Shown one piece after another: positions 1-8,840 of a DNA stretch of 64,000 bases. The number at the start of each line of letters is the position of its first letter. The stretch's first letter is position 1. The DNA comes from Leisingera thetidis (lineage in GTDB: Bacteria > Pseudomonadota > Alphaproteobacteria > Rhodobacterales > Rhodobacteraceae): assembly GCF_025857195.1 (NCBI RefSeq), contig NZ_CP109787.1:251501-315500 (forward strand), read 5' to 3'. A program made the translations under genes and the position numbers. The notes under the pieces were generated by a model, which did not search any database, was not told where the DNA came from, and saw only the letters and a list, made by a program, of their open reading frames with translations.

Positions 1-273
1 TACCGCGTCCTGGATGCCAGCACGCAGGAAATCGTCAACACAGCCAAGCGCACCGGCGCTCAGGTCCGTGGCCCGATCCCGATGCCCAACAAGATCGAGA
101 AATTCACTGTTCTGCGTGGCCCCCACGTTGACAAGAAATCGCGCGACCAGTTCGAAATCCGGACCCACAAGCGCCTGCTCGACATCGTTGATCCGACCCC
201 CCAGACCGTGGACGCGCTGATGAAGCTCGACCTGGCGGCTGGCGTGGACGTCGAAATCAAGCTGCAGTCGTAA
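1..273 (+). CDS. rpsJ: 30S ribosomal protein S10 (partial, 5' end outside the window)
   Basis: Small-subunit head protein, which also acts as NusE in antitermination complexes. The reading frame is open from base 1 and gives 90 residues of a protein that is normally about 102, so roughly the first 12 residues lie upstream. The [20 protein letters not shown] block and the C-terminal [17 protein letters not shown] stretch are diagnostic. It is the first gene seen of an S10 operon segment, with rplC beginning 19 bases after its stop behind a good ribosome binding site. Confidence 0.98.
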   Translation, partial: YRVLDASTQEIVNTAKRTGAQVRGPIPMPNKIEKFTVLRGPHVDKKSRDQFEIRTHKRLLDIVDPTPQTVDALMKLDLAAGVDVEIKLQS

Positions 274-292
274 GATCGGAGGGTATAGAAAC

Positions 293-1018
293 ATGCGCTC
301 TGGTATTATCGCAAAGAAAGTCGGCATGACCCGGCTGTTCCTGGAAGACGGCAAGCAGATCCCGGTGACCGTTCTGTCGCTGGACGGCCTGCAGGTCGTG
401 GCACAGCGCACCGAGGACAAGGACGGCTACACCGCCGTTCAGCTGGGTGCAGGCTCCGCCAAGGCAAAGCGCACCAGCCAAGCCATGCGCGGCCATTTCG
501 CAGCCGCCAAGGTCGAGCCGAAGCGGAAGCTCGCGGAATTCCGCGTGCCCGCAGACGCGCTGATCGAAGTCGGCGCCGAGATTTCGGCCGAACACTTCCT
601 GGCAGGCCAGAAAGTGGACGTCACCGGCACCTCGATCGGTAAAGGTTTCGCCGGTGCCATGAAGCGGCACAACTTCGGCGGCCTGCGCGCCTCGCACGGC
701 GTGTCGATCTCGCACCGTTCGCACGGCTCCACCGGCCAGTGCCAGGATCCGGGCAAGGTCTTCAAAGGCAAGAAGATGGCCGGCCACATGGGCGCTGCCC
801 GCGTGACCACCCAGAACCTGGAAGTGGTGAAAACCGACGCCGAGCGCGGCCTGGTCTTCATCAAAGGCGCCGTACCGGGGCCGAAATCCGGCTGGGTCAC
901 CGTCAAGGACGCCGTGAAGAAGAAAGCGCCCGAAGGTCTGCCGTTCCCGGCCGCCCTGAAAGCAGCAGCAACCGAAGCACCGGCTGCAGAAGCCCCCGCG
1001 GAAGGTGGTGAAGCATGA
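293..1018 (+). CDS. rplC: 50S ribosomal protein L3
   Basis: Early-assembling 50S protein that reaches toward the peptidyl transferase centre. It has 241 residues, longer than the roughly 210 of E. coli, because of an Ala/Pro/Glu-rich tail after about residue 215. The core has the typical family segments, including [13 protein letters not shown] and [21 protein letters not shown]. The ATG follows a GGAGGG ribosome binding site. The stop overlaps the rplD start by 4 bases, so the two are translationally coupled. Confidence 0.97.
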   Translation: MRSGIIAKKVGMTRLFLEDGKQIPVTVLSLDGLQVVAQRTEDKDGYTAVQLGAGSAKAKRTSQAMRGHFAAAKVEPKRKLAEFRVPADALIEVGAEISAEHFLAGQKVDVTGTSIGKGFAGAMKRHNFGGLRASHGVSISHRSHGSTGQCQDPGKVFKGKKMAGHMGAARVTTQNLEVVKTDAERGLVFIKGAVPGPKSGWVTVKDAVKKKAPEGLPFPAALKAAATEAPAAEAPAEGGEA

Positions 1019-1632
1019 AACTTGACGTGATCAAACTCGACGGCGGCAAGGCTGGCGACATCGAGCTGTCCGAAGACCTGTTCGGCCTGGAGCCGCGTGC
1101 GGACATCCTGCACCGCGTGGTCCGCTGGCAGCGCAACAATGCGCAGCAGGGCACCCACAAGGTGAAGACCCGCTCCGAGACCTCCTACTCGACCAAGAAG
1201 ATCTACCGCCAGAAGGGCACCGGCGGCGCACGCCACGGTGACCGCAACGCGCCGATCTTCCGCAAGGGCGGCATCTACAAAGGCCCCGTTGTCCGGTCGC
1301 ACGGCCACGAGCTGACCAAGAAGTTCCGCAAGCTGGGCCTGCGCCACGCGCTGTCCGCCAAGGCGAAAGCGGGCGAACTGGTCATCATCGAGGATGCAGC
1401 CGCCGAAGGCAAAACCGCCGCTCTGGCCAAGCAGGTGAAGAACCTGGGCTGGAAACGCGCGCTGATCATCGACGGCGCTTCGGTCAACGAAGGTTTCCTG
1501 CAAGCGTCGCGCAACATCGAAGGTCTGGACATCCTGCCGACCATCGGTGCCAACGTCTATGACATCCTCAAGCGTGACACCCTGGTGATCACCAAGGCGG
1601 GTGTCGAAGCACTGGAGGCTCGTCTGAAATGA
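1015..1632 (+). CDS. rplD: 50S ribosomal protein L4
   Basis: 50S protein whose long loop lines the nascent peptide tunnel; in enterobacteria it also represses its own operon. It has 205 residues. The loop is recognisable around residues 45-95 ([19 protein letters not shown], then [14 protein letters not shown]). It overlaps rplC and rplW by 4 bases each (ATGA), forming an uninterrupted translational chain. The S10 leader, where autoregulation would act, is outside the window. Confidence 0.97.
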   Translation: MKLDVIKLDGGKAGDIELSEDLFGLEPRADILHRVVRWQRNNAQQGTHKVKTRSETSYSTKKIYRQKGTGGARHGDRNAPIFRKGGIYKGPVVRSHGHELTKKFRKLGLRHALSAKAKAGELVIIEDAAAEGKTAALAKQVKNLGWKRALIIDGASVNEGFLQASRNIEGLDILPTIGANVYDILKRDTLVITKAGVEALEARLK

Positions 1633-1925
1633 GCGTGAAGGCAGAACACTACGACGTGATCCGCAAGCCGATCATCACCGAGAAATCCACCATGGCGTCC
1701 GAAAACGGCGCAGTGGTGTTCGAAGTGGCAATCGACTCCAACAAGCCGATGATCAAGGAAGCCGTCGAAGCTCTCTTTGGCGTCAAGGTGAAAGCGGTCA
1801 ACACCACCGTCACCAAGGGCAAGGTCAAGCGCTTCCGCGGCCAGATGGGCCGCCGGAAAGACGTGAAAAAGGCCTATGTGACCCTGGAAGAAGGCAACAC
1901 CATCGACGTGTCCACCGGACTCTGA
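1629..1925 (+). CDS. rplW: 50S ribosomal protein L23
   Basis: 50S protein at the tunnel exit that docks trigger factor and SRP. It has 98 residues, the usual bacterial size, with the N-terminal [10 protein letters not shown] motif and the [19 protein letters not shown] segment typical of the family. It starts in a 4-base overlap with rplD. In most bacteria rplB follows at once; here a terminator and about 1.6 kb of other DNA intervene, so rplW ends this transcription unit. Confidence 0.97.
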   Translation: MSVKAEHYDVIRKPIITEKSTMASENGAVVFEVAIDSNKPMIKEAVEALFGVKVKAVNTTVTKGKVKRFRGQMGRRKDVKKAYVTLEEGNTIDVSTGL

Positions 1926-1950
1926 GATCTGCCTTTTTGACAAGATTGAG

Positions 1951-1979
1951 AGGCCCTCGCGGAAGCGGGGGCCTTTTTT
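1951..1979 (+). terminator. Rho-independent terminator after rplW
   Basis: The sequence AGGCCCTCGCGGAAGCGGG continues into GGCCT and a T6 run. It forms a G+C-rich hairpin with a U-tract 26 bases after the rplW stop, closing the rpsJ-rplC-rplD-rplW unit. Confidence 0.85.
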
Positions 1980-2366
1980 GTCTGGGCAGGGGGCTTGTGG
2001 GGCATGGCGGGGTCCTAAAGGCAGCTTTGCCCTGAGGTATAGCCGCAGCCGGTTAAGATTCGCGAAGCCCTGCGTGCGCACCTCACGCAACAGCCATCAA
2101 GCGGTGAGCTGTGATCTTGCTCCCGGCGCGGAATCAAGGGCGCAGCCCGCCGCGCCAGCGTCATGCTGAAAGCATGCCTCTGGCATGACCCGCCCCCATG
2201 GGGCAGCGCTATGGCTGATGTTCTGCGTGTCGGTGAGGTCCTACGGATTTGGCCGGGATAAACTGCTAAACGCCAGGTTGAGAGCGCCATCCCGCGGGAC
2301 GGCGCTGACGCTTGAAGTCGCCATAGAATCCTCCCACTACTAAACTTTGCATTGAGGGGAACTTGC
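1980..2366 (+). other. gene-free interval with repeat element
   Basis: No convincing coding region is visible in these roughly 390 bases; the short frames here have no family features. It contains a palindromic repeat at 2161-2188 shared with 42710-42737, and a weaker 17-base match (2130-2146 against 42667-42683, one mismatch). The A+T content rises toward the following gene, whose ribosome binding site AGGGGA lies at 2355-2360. Confidence 0.5.
2161..2188 (-). repeat. REP-like palindromic repeat, copy 1
   Basis: A 28-base element containing two overlapping hairpins (for example CATGCT-GAA-AGCATG). Read on the - strand it matches 42710-42737 at 23 of 28 positions. All differences are A/G or T/C changes, mostly at paired stem positions (A-T pairs here, G-C pairs there). 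Confidence 0.65.
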
Positions 2367-2369
2367 GTG

Positions 2370-3287
2370 ATGCGGATGCACAGATTTGCTGCAACAGCTC
2401 TTTCTTTGATCTTTCTTTCTGAAGGGAAGGTTGTTGCTCTGGAAGTTAGCGATCAAGCCTCAGTGAACATTCATTCGGAACTGTTTTCCAGGGAAAGAGT
2501 CGCCAGCTATGGCTATAAGCGCTTCTCGATTGATGATTCGGGAAACATAGAGGGTGGATACAGGCGGGCACGAGAAGAGCCGGTTGATTACTCGCCTCTA
2601 CTGAGTGATGTAGCACTGGCTAAGGACTTTGTGAAAGCTGTCTTGGGGTGTGAGATCTGCGAATTCTCACCGTTCTATTGGCCGGAGGCAAAGTTAACTT
2701 TCCACGTTGTGGTGACTGAGGAGGCAAAAACTCCCTTCCTTATCTTTAAGAGTGGGGAAGAATTCTATGATGTCTTCAGTGAGGCGGGGATTGATTCAGA
2801 CCCTGAAGAGAAAATTGAAAGAGCGAACTTGGTTATGTTCGTCGGTGATCGCGACTTCCTTCTAAGGAAGGCGCGTGAAATAGCGGATCCAAAGGTGACC
2901 CGTTTGTATTTGGCCAGGCGAATGGATGAGCAGGAAAGCAGCGTGAGCAAAGATTATTATGCTCAGCTGTTTTCCGATACTAACTGTACAGTCTCTTTAA
3001 AAGGCAGAAAGACAGAGGGAAGGGCGTATATCTTCACTCCATATGAGGATTTAGATGCTTGTCTTTCAAAGCAACTTCTCTTGGTGGCAGGGCTGCACCC
3101 CTTTAAAGGAGTTGTGCCGAGTGCACTGAATGTGGACTTCAACTATAACAAGGCAACATTGGCGGATATCTTTTTCCTGAGAGTGTACTACTACATCAGG
3201 AGGTCAATGAATGTTGCTGATGAAGATCTTCAGGCCGTCTCGGAGTGGATCTTTGAACTCGCCGACTTCGAAAAACGAATGCATTAG
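2370..3287 (+). CDS. secreted DUF2927-like protein, A+T-rich insert in the S10 operon
   Basis: Function unknown. About 305 residues from the ATG chosen because AGGGGA lies 9 bases upstream; GTG at 2367 is also possible. The N-terminus (MRMHRFAATALSLIFL, then VVALE) looks like a signal peptide cleaved near residue 24. The rest resembles DUF2927 proteins common in Rhodobacteraceae: a VALAKDFVKAVLG segment near the start, a Cys in an ACLSKQLLLVAGL block and a final ADIFFLRVYYYIRRSM block, like the family's C-terminal signature. That match is from memory and loose. The gene is strikingly A+T-rich beside its ribosomal neighbours, with codons such as AAG, GAT, TTT and AGG, suggesting recent acquisition. 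Confidence 0.6.
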   Translation: MRMHRFAATALSLIFLSEGKVVALEVSDQASVNIHSELFSRERVASYGYKRFSIDDSGNIEGGYRRAREEPVDYSPLLSDVALAKDFVKAVLGCEICEFSPFYWPEAKLTFHVVVTEEAKTPFLIFKSGEEFYDVFSEAGIDSDPEEKIERANLVMFVGDRDFLLRKAREIADPKVTRLYLARRMDEQESSVSKDYYAQLFSDTNCTVSLKGRKTEGRAYIFTPYEDLDACLSKQLLLVAGLHPFKGVVPSALNVDFNYNKATLADIFFLRVYYYIRRSMNVADEDLQAVSEWIFELADFEKRMH

Positions 3288-3386
3288 TGACCTTGCGATT
3301 CATGAGGAGGACTTTTGTTTGTAGGGGGCTTGATGCTTACCCCTAGACTCCCCCAAACACCTCTGCTACACGCCATCCATCCTGCA

Positions 3387-3409
3387 GACCCCGGATTCGT
3401 TCCGGGGTC
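3387..3409 (+). terminator. hairpin after the DUF2927-like gene
   Basis: A perfect 8-base-pair stem (GACCCCGG/CCGGGGTC) with a 7-base loop, followed by a weak T-rich stretch (GTTACGTTTGT). It probably terminates transcription from the inserted gene, or acts as an attenuator ahead of rplB. Confidence 0.5.
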
Positions 3410-3415
3410 GTTACG

Positions 3416-3542
3416 TTTGTCAGGATGTTCGAACCTGGGGACCTTCGGGGCCCTATAACTCAGGCACCTACGGGGGCCTTAAACATAGCGGGTCCAAAGA
3501 CAAGAACCTAAGGGCCTGCACGCTAAACGGAAGACAGAAAGC
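3416..3542 (+). promoter_or_regulatory. rplB leader with possible promoter
   Basis: rplB needs its own promoter because terminator-like hairpins lie upstream. TATAAC at 3454-3459 is a fair -10 box, but the best -35 (TTCGAA, 3429-3434) is 19 bases away, so this is tentative. Two imperfect copies of ACCTWCGGGGGCC-type sequence (around 3440 and 3466) lie in the leader, and rplB follows at 3543. Confidence 0.3.
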
Positions 3543-4385
3543 ATGGCACTCAAGTCGTATAAGCCGACGACGCCGGGCCAGCGTGGGCTGGTTCTGATCG
3601 ACCGTTCGGAGCTTTGGAAAGGGCGTCCGGTCAAATCCCTCACTGAGGGCCTGACCAAATCGGGCGGCCGGAACAACACCGGACGGATCACTGCACGCCG
3701 CCGTGGCGGCGGCGCAAAGCGCCTCTACCGGATCGTTGACTTCAAACGGAACAAATTTGATGTAGCGGCCACCGTTGAGCGGATCGAATACGACCCGAAC
3801 CGGACCGCATTCATCGCGCTGATCAAATACGAAGACGGCGAACAGGCCTACATCCTGGCACCCCAGCGCCTGGCTGTCGGTGACAAGGTCGTCGCGTCTG
3901 CAAAGGCCGACATCAAGCCGGGCAACGCAATGCCGTTCTCGGGCATGCCGATCGGCACCATCGTCCACAACATCGAAATGAAGCCCGGCAAAGGCGGCCA
4001 GATCGCCCGTGCAGCCGGGACCTACGCTCAGTTCGTTGGCCGTGACGGCGGTTACGCCCAGATCCGCCTCAGCTCGGGCGAGCTGCGCCTGGTGCGCCAG
4101 GAATGCATGGCCACCGTCGGTGCCGTGTCGAACCCGGACAACTCGAACCAGAACTTCGGTAAAGCCGGCCGCATGCGCCACAAGGGCAAGCGTCCTTCCG
4201 TGCGTGGTGTCGTGATGAACCCGATCGACCACCCCCACGGCGGTGGTGAAGGCCGGACCTCCGGTGGCCGCCACCCGGTGACCCCCTGGGGCAAACCGAC
4301 CAAGGGCAAACGGACCCGCAACAAAAACAAGGCGTCGCAGAAGCTTATCGTCCGCTCGCGCCACGCCAAGAAGAAAGGCCGCTAA
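3543..4385 (+). CDS. rplB: 50S ribosomal protein L2
   Basis: Core 50S protein needed for subunit joining and peptidyl transfer. It has 280 residues, close to the usual 270-280. The highly conserved C-terminal segment [20 protein letters not shown] carries the functionally important His, and the N-terminus has the expected [14 protein letters not shown] start. It begins a second S10 segment (rplB-rpsS-rplV-rpsC-rplP), with rpsS 3 bases after its stop. Confidence 0.98.
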   Translation: MALKSYKPTTPGQRGLVLIDRSELWKGRPVKSLTEGLTKSGGRNNTGRITARRRGGGAKRLYRIVDFKRNKFDVAATVERIEYDPNRTAFIALIKYEDGEQAYILAPQRLAVGDKVVASAKADIKPGNAMPFSGMPIGTIVHNIEMKPGKGGQIARAAGTYAQFVGRDGGYAQIRLSSGELRLVRQECMATVGAVSNPDNSNQNFGKAGRMRHKGKRPSVRGVVMNPIDHPHGGGEGRTSGGRHPVTPWGKPTKGKRTRNKNKASQKLIVRSRHAKKKGR

Positions 4386-4388
4386 TCC

Positions 4389-4667
4389 ATGGCACGTTCC
4401 GTATGGAAAGGCCCCTTCGTTGATGCTTATGTCCTGAAAAAGGCCGAAGCAGCGCGTGAATCGGGCCGCAATGAAGTGATCAAGATCTGGTCGCGCCGTT
4501 CCACCATCCTGCCGCAGTTCGTCGGCCTGACCTTTGGTGTGTACAACGGCCAGAAGCACATCCCCGTCAACGTCTCGGAAGACATGATCGGTCAGAAGTT
4601 CGGTGAATACTCGCCGACCCGGACCTATTATGGCCATGCCGCCGACAAAAAAGCGAAGCGGAAGTAA
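4389..4667 (+). CDS. rpsS: 30S ribosomal protein S19
   Basis: Small-subunit head protein that contacts S13 and the tRNA region. It has 92 residues, the family's normal length. It shows the family start [20 protein letters not shown] and the typical C-terminal motif [21 protein letters not shown]. It lies 3 bases after rplB and 3 bases before rplV, in the standard order. Confidence 0.98.
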   Translation: MARSVWKGPFVDAYVLKKAEAARESGRNEVIKIWSRRSTILPQFVGLTFGVYNGQKHIPVNVSEDMIGQKFGEYSPTRTYYGHAADKKAKRK

Positions 4668-4670
4668 GTC

Positions 4671-5051
4671 ATGGGCAAGGAAAAGAACCCCCGCCGCGTG
4701 GCAGACAACGAAGCAATGGCAAAGCTGCGCATGCTCCGGACCTCGCCGCAGAAACTGAACCTGGTGGCTCAGATGATCCGCGGCAAGAAGGTCGAGAAGG
4801 CGCTGACCGACCTGACCTTCTCCAACAAGCGGATTGCAGCAGACGTGAAGAAATGCCTTCAGTCCGCCATCGCGAACGCCGAGAACAACCACAACCTGGA
4901 CGTCGATGAACTGATCGTCGCCGAGGCATGGGTTGGCAAGAACCTGACCATGAAGCGCGGCCGTCCGCGTGCCCGTGGCCGGTTCGGCAAAATCCTGAAG
5001 CCGTTCGCGGAGATCACCATCAAGGTGCGTCAAGTTGAGGAGCAAGCCTAA
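4671..5051 (+). CDS. rplV: 50S ribosomal protein L22
   Basis: 50S protein whose extended beta-hairpin lines the exit tunnel. It has 126 residues, slightly longer than the E. coli protein. It has the [20 protein letters not shown] motif and the hairpin region ending [15 protein letters not shown]. Its TAA shares one base with the ATG of rpsC (TAATG), giving tight coupling. Confidence 0.97.
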   Translation: MGKEKNPRRVADNEAMAKLRMLRTSPQKLNLVAQMIRGKKVEKALTDLTFSNKRIAADVKKCLQSAIANAENNHNLDVDELIVAEAWVGKNLTMKRGRPRARGRFGKILKPFAEITIKVRQVEEQA

Positions 5052-5761
5052 TGGGTAACAAAGTTAATCCGATCGGCATGCGCCTGCAGGTGAACCGCAC
5101 CTGGGACAGCCGCTGGTACGCCGACACCAAGGATTTCGGTGATCTTCTGCTGGAAGACATCAAGATCCGCGAGTTCATCAAGGATGAGTGCAAGCAGGCC
5201 GGTATTGCCCGCGTGATCATCGAGCGCCCTCACAAGAAGTGCCGTGTGACCATCCACACCGCGCGTCCGGGCGTGATCATCGGCAAGAAGGGCGCAGACA
5301 TCGAAACCCTGCGCAAGAAGCTGGCGAACATCACCGACAGCGAACTGCACCTGAACATCGTCGAAGTCCGCAAGCCGGAACTCGACGCTGCTCTGGTCGG
5401 CGAGTCCATCGCACAGCAGCTGGAGCGCCGCGTCTCCTTCCGCCGTGCGATGAAGCGCGCCGTGCAGAACGCCATGCGCATGGGTGCCTTGGGCATCCGC
5501 GTGAACGTTGCGGGCCGTCTCGGCGGTGCGGAAATCGCGCGTACCGAATGGTACCGTGAAGGCCGCGTGCCGCTGCACACCCTGCGTGCCGACATCGATT
5601 ACGCACACGTCGAAGCCAAGACTGCCTATGGCATCATCGGGATCAAAACCTGGATCTTCAAAGGCGAGATCATGGAACATGACCCCCAGGCGCGTGACCG
5701 TAAGGCTCAGGAAATCCAGGACGGCCCTGCACCCCGTGGTGCTGGTGGCGGCCGCCGCTAA
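5051..5761 (+). CDS. rpsC: 30S ribosomal protein S3
   Basis: Small-subunit protein at the mRNA entry site, with helicase-like activity together with S4 and S5. It has 236 residues. The KH domain spans roughly residues 39-107, with the GKKG loop at 78-81 in [16 protein letters not shown]. The C-terminal domain includes [17 protein letters not shown]. It starts within the rplV stop codon, and rplP follows after 12 bases behind an AAGGAGG ribosome binding site. Confidence 0.98.
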   Translation: MGNKVNPIGMRLQVNRTWDSRWYADTKDFGDLLLEDIKIREFIKDECKQAGIARVIIERPHKKCRVTIHTARPGVIIGKKGADIETLRKKLANITDSELHLNIVEVRKPELDAALVGESIAQQLERRVSFRRAMKRAVQNAMRMGALGIRVNVAGRLGGAEIARTEWYREGRVPLHTLRADIDYAHVEAKTAYGIIGIKTWIFKGEIMEHDPQARDRKAQEIQDGPAPRGAGGGRR

Positions 5762-5773
5762 GGAGGAATTGAG

Positions 5774-6187
5774 ATGCTTCAGCCAAAGCGCACTAAATTC
5801 CGCAAGATGCATAAGGGCCGGATTCACGGCCTGGCAAAAGGCGGTTCCGACCTGAACTTCGGCACCTATGGCCTGAAGGCAACCACCCCTGAGCGTGTGA
5901 CCGCACGCCAGATCGAGGCTGCCCGCCGTGCCATGACCCGCCATATGAAGCGCCAGGGCCGTGTTTGGATCCGGATCTTCCCGGACACTCCGGTGACCTC
6001 GAAGCCGACCGAAGTCCGTATGGGTAAAGGTAAAGGCTCCGTGGACTACTGGGCAGCCAAGGTTAAGCCTGGCCGCGTGATGTTCGAGATCGACGGCGTC
6101 AGCGACGAAGTCGCCCGCGAGGCCCTGCGCCTGGCGGCGATGAAGCTGCCGGTCAAGACCCGCGTCGTGGTCCGCGAAGACTGGTAA
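5774..6187 (+). CDS. rplP: 50S ribosomal protein L16
   Basis: 50S protein near the A and P sites. It has 137 residues, the normal size. It shows the family start [16 protein letters not shown] and the [18 protein letters not shown] block. Usually rpmC follows immediately; here a very strong terminator and a block of unrelated genes separate rplP from rpmC, so rplP ends this transcription unit. Confidence 0.98.
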   Translation: MLQPKRTKFRKMHKGRIHGLAKGGSDLNFGTYGLKATTPERVTARQIEAARRAMTRHMKRQGRVWIRIFPDTPVTSKPTEVRMGKGKGSVDYWAAKVKPGRVMFEIDGVSDEVAREALRLAAMKLPVKTRVVVREDW

Positions 6188-6210
6188 GACCTGCCGTCTT
6201 CTGAAATTTG

Positions 6211-6243
6211 AAGCCCCCGCCGGGAAACCGGCGGGGGCTTTTC
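6211..6243 (+). terminator. strong Rho-independent terminator after rplP
   Basis: A perfect 13-base-pair stem (AAGCCCCCGCCGG with its complement) is closed by a GAAA tetraloop and followed by a short T-rich run, 23 bases after the rplP stop. It is one of the strongest hairpins in the window. Confidence 0.9.
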
Positions 6244-6434
6244 CGTTTCCGGGCGGCCGGCAAAGTGGTTTGCTTTTTAGGGGAACATGCATTGTTAACC
6301 TGATGTACAGCCTTTGTTCCAATCCTTGACCTCATGGTTGTTCCGGCCCCGGCCAATCTCCCATCGGGGGAGCGGCGCGTGTTCGAACCCGGCTGGTGCG
6401 GCTTGTGTGCGGTGTTGAGAAAGGAAAACCAGTG

Positions 6435-6764
6435 ATGCGCGTTATAATCCCTGCAACCTTGTGTTTTGGCTTGGCCGCCTGCGGCGCGGTGGAATTCGAC
6501 CGCAATGATTTGTCGAAAATGTACGGGCCCGCCACCAACTACCGGAACCCGGTGGCGCAGCGGGTCATGGTGAAGAGCTTCCTGCCGCAGGTAAGCGTGT
6601 CGCGCAGCGGCAATGCCGCGCATTGGACTTCGCCCGACGGCTGCACCTATTCGCGCACGCAGGCTCCCGGTCACGCGCCGGTCTGGTATCTGGTCCAGAA
6701 CCCGCATCATGTGGGCATGCCGAATGCGCACCGCGGCTGCGCGATGACGATGGTGGAAGGCTGA
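6435..6764 (+). CDS. small secreted lipoprotein, unknown function
   Basis: A 109-residue protein with a lipoprotein signal peptide. MRVIIPATLCFGLAAC ends in a lipobox, LAAC at residues 13-16, giving a mature protein anchored at Cys16. The ATG at 6435 is 9 bases after AAGGA; an upstream in-frame GTG (6396) is less likely because it would move the lipobox inward. The mature part has no recognised domain and contains a second pair of Cys residues (GCTYS and RGCAMT), possibly a disulfide. It lies in the block inserted between rplP and rpmC, in the same direction. Confidence 0.7.
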   Translation: MRVIIPATLCFGLAACGAVEFDRNDLSKMYGPATNYRNPVAQRVMVKSFLPQVSVSRSGNAAHWTSPDGCTYSRTQAPGHAPVWYLVQNPHHVGMPNAHRGCAMTMVEG

Positions 6765-6771
6765 CGGCGAA

Positions 6772-6835
6772 GCCGCGCGCGCCGCGGCGGACGCCTTGGC
6801 TGCGGCGGGATTCGCCCGCCGCGCGCGCCGCGGCG
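6772..6835. repeat. G+C-rich 18-base direct repeat
   Basis: GCCGCGCGCGCCGCGGCG occurs at 6772-6789 and again at 6818-6835, in the gap between the lipoprotein and sulfotransferase genes. Each copy is nearly self-complementary, so the stretch could fold in several ways. Confidence 0.6.
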
Positions 6836-6950
6836 CCAAGCCCGGGGCCGGTGCGGCGGGGCGTTTTACCTTTCTGAAAGGAGATTCACCCATACAGGCA
6901 GGTGAGGTGCAGCCAGAACGGAGTGGAGTTCAAGAAAGGGCGTTACCAAA

Positions 6951-7592
6951 ATGGGACTATCACTACCGGACCTGACACAGTTCTTCCCGGCGGAAGCGGG
7001 GTGGGACGCGCTGCCGTTCAGCTTCGTTCACATAAACAAATGCGGCGGCACGTCGGTCTGCGAGGCGCTGGGGCTGCCCACGCTTCACTACACCGCACTC
7101 ACGCGGCGGGAGGTGATCGGTGCCGCGCGCTGGCAGCAGCTGCCTTCGTTTTCGATTGTCCGCAATCCGTATTCGCGGCTGACCTCCCTGTACCGTTACA
7201 GGGTCGCGCGCAGCCATCCGGCCACAATGGGCGGGGAGCTGGAGCTGAATGAATGGGTCCGGCGTGCCATCGGACAGCGTGATCCGCTGGTCTTTGACAA
7301 TCCCTACCTGTTTGCCCCCTGTACCGCCTGGCTTCTCGATAAGCAGGGCAGGATCATGGTGGATCTGGTGATCAAGCTGGAACAGCTCGAAGAGGAATGG
7401 CCGAGGGTCGAGGAGCTCATCGGATTCCGTGTGCCGCTGGGACATTCGAATGCCACGTCCCGCACCGCGGGGAATACGGAAACGGCCCTGGACGCGGAAA
7501 GCGTGGCCATCATTCAGCAGCGGTTCAAGGCGGATTTCGTGCTCCTCGGCTATGATCCGGAGATAATTCCGGGAGCTGATCCAGACGCCTGA
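6951..7592 (+). CDS. sulfotransferase family 2 protein
   Basis: Predicted to transfer sulfate from PAPS to a carbohydrate-type acceptor; the acceptor cannot be inferred. It has 213 residues. The 5'-phosphosulfate loop is HINKCGGTS (residues 27-35, with Lys30), and the 3'-phosphate segment is IVRNPYSRLTSLYRYR (about 69-84). Both are hallmarks of the Sulfotransfer_2 family. No signal peptide or membrane segment is seen, so it is probably cytoplasmic. It lies between ribosomal operons and is followed about 150 bases later by a 2OG-Fe(II) oxygenase gene on the same strand. Confidence 0.8.
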   Translation: MGLSLPDLTQFFPAEAGWDALPFSFVHINKCGGTSVCEALGLPTLHYTALTRREVIGAARWQQLPSFSIVRNPYSRLTSLYRYRVARSHPATMGGELELNEWVRRAIGQRDPLVFDNPYLFAPCTAWLLDKQGRIMVDLVIKLEQLEEEWPRVEELIGFRVPLGHSNATSRTAGNTETALDAESVAIIQQRFKADFVLLGYDPEIIPGADPDA

Positions 7593-7740
7593 AGCGGATG
7601 GGCACCGGGGGCTGCCGCCATGAGGCATAGGCCCGCACAGCCGCCGCCGGACGTTTTCCCGCGCATATCGGACCGGAAAGAAGCGGCCGCGCAGGCGGAA
7701 GCATCTCGCCAAGGGTGTGCTGCTGCGCTATCAGGCCGCC

Positions 7741-8361
7741 ATGGCCCAGATTGAATCGCTCTTTGTGACCCGCCTCTACCGCGCGCAGCTGTCCGAACAC
7801 GGACCATCGGTTGACGCGCAGGAACTGGAAAACTCCTGCCTTGTCATCGCCGGCGACGACGATGCGGGCCAGGACTGGTGCGAGGCGAACGGCTATCCCG
7901 GCTATACCTCCTATGCCTCGCTGACCGATCTGCCCTGGCGGTTTCCCATCTTTGCCGATCTGGTGAAATCGCTGGACGCCCATGTGGCGGCGTTTGCCAG
8001 GGATCTGGAGCTGGATCTGGACGGGCGCGCGCTGGTGCTGGAGGATCTGTGGATCAACATCCTGCCCGAGGGCGGCACCCATGCCAGCCACATCCACCCG
8101 CATTCGGTGATTTCCGGCACCACCTATGTGTCGATGCCCGAGGGCGCCTCGGCGCTGAAGCTGGAGGACCCGCGCCACGCGATGATGATGGCGCATCCGC
8201 CGCGCCGGAAGGACTGCCGGCAGGAGCTGAAGACCTTTGTCTACCAAGCGCCCGGCGTGGGCGACGTGCTGCTGTGGGAAAGCTTCATCCGCCACGAGGT
8301 GCCGCTGAACATGGCCGAGGACGAGCGGATTTCGGTCAGTTTCAACTACCGTTGGGACTGA
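7741..8361 (+). CDS. putative 2-oxoglutarate/Fe(II) oxygenase (TIGR02466-type)
   Basis: Predicted hydroxylase of unknown substrate, 206 residues. The start at ATG 7741 fits the family beginning (AQIESLFVT); GTG 7717 is an alternative and neither has a strong ribosome binding site. The metal region is HASHIHPHSVISGTTYV (candidate ligands His117, His119 and His121), followed by LEDPR (141-145), a distal His185 in FIRHEV and Arg197 in ERISVSFNYR, the pattern of this small oxygenase family. The protein is complete. It follows the sulfotransferase gene in the same direction; whether they act together is unknown. Confidence 0.75.
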   Translation: MAQIESLFVTRLYRAQLSEHGPSVDAQELENSCLVIAGDDDAGQDWCEANGYPGYTSYASLTDLPWRFPIFADLVKSLDAHVAAFARDLELDLDGRALVLEDLWINILPEGGTHASHIHPHSVISGTTYVSMPEGASALKLEDPRHAMMMAHPPRRKDCRQELKTFVYQAPGVGDVLLWESFIRHEVPLNMAEDERISVSFNYRWD

Positions 8362-8400
8362 TCTGTTCTCCGGTTCGGCTGTGCTCAACGAGCGCCGCGA

Positions 8401-8810
8401 ATGCAGGACCGTGCGCCGGTCTTGCTCCGGGAAGGCGAGCAGATTGTTCACGCAGTGCCTGCGCGCATTGCGCCGGCGCTGACCGGAATTCTGGTCATTG
8501 CCCTTTGCGCGCCGGTTGCTCTGGTGATCTGGCTGTTTGTTCACCGCGCCTTCCGCTCAGCCACCTGCGTGATTGCCACGCCGCGTGTTCCGGCAGTGGA
8601 CAGGCAGGGCGCTTGCAGGGAAATCGCGGTCAAGGACATCCGGCGTCTCAGGACCCGCCGCGGTGCCCTGATGATCCATGCGGCAGAGACCCGTCTCTGG
8701 CCCCCCGGCTTCCGGACGGCTGGAAGTTCGAAACCACTCTCAACAGGGTGCGGCAATTGGGTCAGCGGTTCCGCCCTGCCGCAATTGTAAAAGCCCGCAA
8801 AGCCGCTTAG
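8401..8810 (+). pseudogene. small membrane protein, probable C-run frameshift
   Basis: The frame from ATG 8401 gives one hydrophobic hairpin (about residues 22-47, APALTGILVIALCAPVALVI) and then a PH-like stretch (VKDIRRLRTRRGALMIHA). After TRLW it meets a run of six C bases at 8701-8706 and then reads an unconvincing tail to 8790. The shifted frame beyond that run reads LPDGWKFETTLNRVRQLGQRF and stops at 8808-8810, which looks far more protein-like. One extra C would restore a single continuous product of about 136 residues. This is either a real frameshift mutation, a slippage site or a sequencing error. Function is unknown; a bacterial PH-domain membrane protein is the best guess. Confidence 0.5.
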
Positions 8811-8840
8811 CCTTCCGGAACGGCACGGCGGGAGGTATTT

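Noticed and set aside
3468..5045. Long - strand reading frame across rplB-rpsS-rplV
   Set aside because: It mirrors the strongly conserved + strand ribosomal protein genes. Long antisense frames are expected in G+C-rich DNA, and this one shows no domain or ribosome binding site.
6381..6388. GTTCGAAC resembling a tRNA T-loop
   Set aside because: No acceptor, D or anticodon stem can be built around it.
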